Source: Methanomassiliicoccaceae archaeon (GTDB lineage Archaea > Thermoplasmatota > Thermoplasmata > Methanomassiliicoccales > Methanomethylophilaceae). From it: DNA of 7,044 nucleotides. Every line of letters begins with the position of its first letter. The stretch's first letter is position 1. Below the pieces are notes generated by a model. The model worked only from the letters and a program-made list of their open reading frames with translations. It made no database searches and was not told the DNA's origin. Shown here one piece after another: positions 5,360 through 7,044 of the stretch. The translations under genes were made by a program, and so were the position numbers. The DNA lies in the NCBI GenBank assembly GCA_009776625.1, contig WRNL01000081.1, positions 1 through 7,044 on the forward strand, written 5' to 3'.

Positions 5360-5368
5360 TTTTAAATA
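5360..5368 (+). promoter_or_regulatory. TATA box for the DUF4143 ATPase gene
   Basis: TTTTAAATA, centred about 26-27 bp before GTG 5391. It fits the archaeal consensus and implies a leaderless start at the GTG. The 23-bp repeat array lies directly upstream, so anything binding the repeats would affect recruitment of the basal factors. Confidence 0.6.
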
Positions 5369-5390
5369 TGTGTTTTTGCATGAAGAGTAT

Positions 5391-6656
5391 GTGAAACAAT
5401 ACTTGCCCAGGATTCTGGAGGCAAACATCGAGGAGAAGTTGGCCGCAAAAGGCTGCGTGGTCATCGAGGGGCCGAAGTGGTGCGGCAAATCGACCACGGC
5501 AAGGCGCTTCGCCGGCTCAGTAGTGGAGCTACAAAGACCTAACGTGTTGAAACTGTACAAGATGTTCGCAGAGATGGGGGACAAGAACCTGTTCCGAGGC
5601 AAAAGACCGATAATGTTCGACGAATGGCAGAAGATCCCGGAGCTTTGGGACAACATACGTGCGGACATCGACGACGGCGGGAAAAGGGGGCAGTTCATCC
5701 TCACGGGCTCTGCGAAACCCATCGAGGACAAAGAGCGTCACAGCGGGACAGGCCGGATCGCAAAGATCGTCATGCGGACCATGAGCCTCTGGGAATCAGG
5801 GGACTCGACAGGTGAAGTCTCGCTTACGGAGCTGTTCAGGGGCGATAAGGACATCAGTGGCAAGAACGACCACGACATAGATAGGCTGGCGTTCCTCGTC
5901 TGCCGTGGCGGGTGGCCGGAGGTGATGTTCGACAAGGATAAGATGGCCCTGCAGGCCGCTTTCGATTATGTCGACCTGCTCGTCAACGAGGATATCGTTG
6001 ACGTTGATGGCATAAAACGCAACCCCGCAAGGGCAAGGGCGATACTGAAGGCATACGCACGGAACATATCTACCCCTGCAAAGATGTCGACTATACTGAG
6101 GGATGTGGTGACGAACGACGATGTGCTTGACCCTAGGACATTGGACTCGTATATAAACGCGTTCTGGAAACTGTTCGTGATAGATGATATCGGGGCATGG
6201 AGCCCTAGCCTACGTTCAAAAACGACGATCAGGACGGCGAATGTAAGACAGTTCGCAGACCCATCCATTGCGACAGCCGCCCTGAACATAACGCCGAACG
6301 ACCTCACAAGCGACCTGAACACGTTCGGGCTGATGTTCGAGTCGATGGCGGTAAGGGACATCAGGGTGTATGCGGAGAGCATCGGGGGAAAAGTGTACCA
6401 ATACCATGACGCGAGCGGGCTGGAGGCGGATGCGGTCATCCACCTGGACAACGGCGAATGGGGTGTCGTAGAGGTGAAGCTCGGCGGCGATGAGTACATC
6501 GAGGCCGCCGCAAAGAGTCTGCTCGCACTGAAGGCGAAGGTGGACACGGACAGGATGAAAGGCCCCGCGTTCCTTATGATACTGACGGGGACGCAGCACG
6601 CCTACATGAGGCCAGACGGGGTCATGGTCGTCCCGATAGGCTGCTTGAAGAATTGA
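5391..6656 (+). CDS. AAA-family ATPase with C-terminal DUF4143 domain
   Basis: 421 residues from GTG 5391. An N-terminal YLPRILE segment leads into the P-loop GPKWCGKST (27-35). Walker B is PIMFDEWQ (73-80, Asp77-Glu78), followed by the sensor ILTGSA (103-108) and the family-typical HSGTGR (117-122). The AAA_14 part is followed by a helical linker and a DUF4143 region. The C-terminal part has E317 (FES), LEADAV (344-349, E345/D347) and VEVKLGG (360-366, E361/K363), an arrangement like a PD-(D/E)XK nuclease core. That last point is inference. The start is chosen because the TATA box is 26 bp upstream and family members begin just before YLPRI; a TTG at 5346 lies in the repeats and upstream of the expected transcript. 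Cellular role of this family is not established. GC is lower than in the left-hand genes, consistent with transfer. Confidence 0.85.
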   Translation: MKQYLPRILEANIEEKLAAKGCVVIEGPKWCGKSTTARRFAGSVVELQRPNVLKLYKMFAEMGDKNLFRGKRPIMFDEWQKIPELWDNIRADIDDGGKRGQFILTGSAKPIEDKERHSGTGRIAKIVMRTMSLWESGDSTGEVSLTELFRGDKDISGKNDHDIDRLAFLVCRGGWPEVMFDKDKMALQAAFDYVDLLVNEDIVDVDGIKRNPARARAILKAYARNISTPAKMSTILRDVVTNDDVLDPRTLDSYINAFWKLFVIDDIGAWSPSLRSKTTIRTANVRQFADPSIATAALNITPNDLTSDLNTFGLMFESMAVRDIRVYAESIGGKVYQYHDASGLEADAVIHLDNGEWGVVEVKLGGDEYIEAAAKSLLALKAKVDTDRMKGPAFLMILTGTQHAYMRPDGVMVVPIGCLKN

Positions 6657-6690
6657 AACCGCTCCCTCCCGCCGACGGCTGCAACAGCAA

Positions 6691-6697
6691 TATTATA
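6691..6697 (+). promoter_or_regulatory. TATA box for the MetV-like gene
   Basis: TATTATA, centred at 6694. A 26-bp spacing points to transcription start near 6720. That coincides with an in-frame GTG (6720) and lies just downstream of the first ATG (6714), so the true start is likely 6720 or ATG 6726. Only 35 bp separate it from the ATPase stop. Confidence 0.5.
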
Positions 6698-6713
6698 CGC
6701 CTTGACGGATTCC

Positions 6714-7044
6714 ATGTACGTGTTGATGGTAGCAAGGGACAGGCCCTACTCGGAACTGAGGGACAGCCTCAAAGGGAAGAAGGTCGCGGTATGGACGTGC
6801 AACACGTGCGCCAGGCTGTGCTTCGACATAGGCGGTGCGGAGTCGGCGGAGAGGCTAGCGTCCGCGCTGAGGGCGGACGGGGTGGACGTGACGGGTGTCC
6901 TGCACACGACCGCCTCCTGCCTGCAGAAGAAGGTCCGGGAGAAGTACGACGACGGGATCATCGGCGGGGCAGACGTCGTCCTATCGCTGACATGCAACAT
7001 CGGCGCGCTCTGCGCGAGGAACGCTTTCGGGAAGGAGGTCATCA
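6714..7044 (+). CDS. MetV-like cysteine-rich protein (methylene-tetrahydrofolate reductase C-terminal family), 3' end outside window
   Basis: 110 residues are visible and the frame is open at the window edge. After a short N-terminus comes KKVAVWTCNTCARLC, giving a CX2CX3C cluster (Cys29, Cys32, Cys36). Cys69 follows, and then ADVVLSLTCNIGALC with Cys94 and Cys100. The pattern 'K-V-x-V-x-x-C-x-x-C-x-x-x-C ... DxVLSLxC' is that of MetV / MTHFR_C, a zinc- or iron-sulfur-binding partner of MetF that is thought to help electron transfer or stability in methylene-tetrahydrofolate reductase of the acetyl-CoA pathway. Possible starts are ATG 6714, GTG 6720 and ATG 6726; TATA spacing favours the later two. 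No metF is seen here; it could follow outside the window. Confidence 0.75.
   Translation, partial: MYVLMVARDRPYSELRDSLKGKKVAVWTCNTCARLCFDIGGAESAERLASALRADGVDVTGVLHTTASCLQKKVREKYDDGIIGGADVVLSLTCNIGALCARNAFGKEVI

Noticed and set aside
5346..5390. TTG 5346 as the start of the ATPase
   Set aside because: It lies in the repeat array and upstream of the TATA box; homologues begin near YLPRI, which fits GTG 5391.
6746..7042. Minus-strand frame over the MetV-like gene
   Set aside because: It is antisense to a clear cysteine-motif protein and is rich in Ser, Thr and Ala without recognisable motifs.

Overview
The window looks archaeal, most likely a GC-rich member of the Thermoplasmatota such as a Methanomassiliicoccales-type methylotrophic methanogen. 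Four lines of evidence support this. There is a deoxyhypusine synthase gene with archaeal-type motifs. A zinc-type MtaA/MtbA-like methylcobamide:CoM methyltransferase is present. TATA boxes sit about 26 bp before several start codons, as in leaderless archaeal genes. A MetV-like protein and a DUF4143 ATPase are also present. The taxonomic placement is inference from gene content; no rRNA or other marker gene is present.

Layout. (1) 1-1082, + strand: the C-terminal end of a PadR-family regulator, overlapping the start of a six-helix membrane protein with a permease-prefix-like cytosolic domain, followed by a rho-independent-like hairpin and T run. (2) 1147-4159, - strand: a tight three-gene operon reading deoxyhypusine synthase, then a divergent isocitrate/isopropylmalate-dehydrogenase-fold protein, then an MtaA/MtbA/CmuA-type methyltransferase, with a TATA box upstream of the first gene. 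(3) 4264-4924, - strand: a complete MntA/HepT (MNT/HEPN) toxin-antitoxin pair, apparently leaderless. (4) 4925-5390: a non-coding stretch that holds a GC-rich palindrome and G-quadruplex-like cluster, a short decayed hepT fragment beside a run of 10 C, and 3.6 copies of a 23-bp tandem repeat with an internal dyad. (5) 5391-6656, + strand: a DUF4143 AAA ATPase whose TATA box lies directly beside the tandem repeats. (6) 6714 to the end, + strand: the N-terminal part of a MetV-like (methylene-tetrahydrofolate reductase C-terminal family) cysteine-rich protein.

How the parts may work together. PadR plus membrane protein is a classic regulator/target pair. The minus-strand operon couples a standard protein-modification enzyme (hypusine on aIF5A) to two metabolic-type proteins. 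The middle one has lost most of the catalytic and metal residues of its family, so its role is open. Region 4264-6656 looks like a small accessory island: a toxin-antitoxin pair, remnants of a related module, and a repeat-preceded ATPase, with visibly more AT in the intergenic DNA and somewhat lower GC than the left-hand genes.
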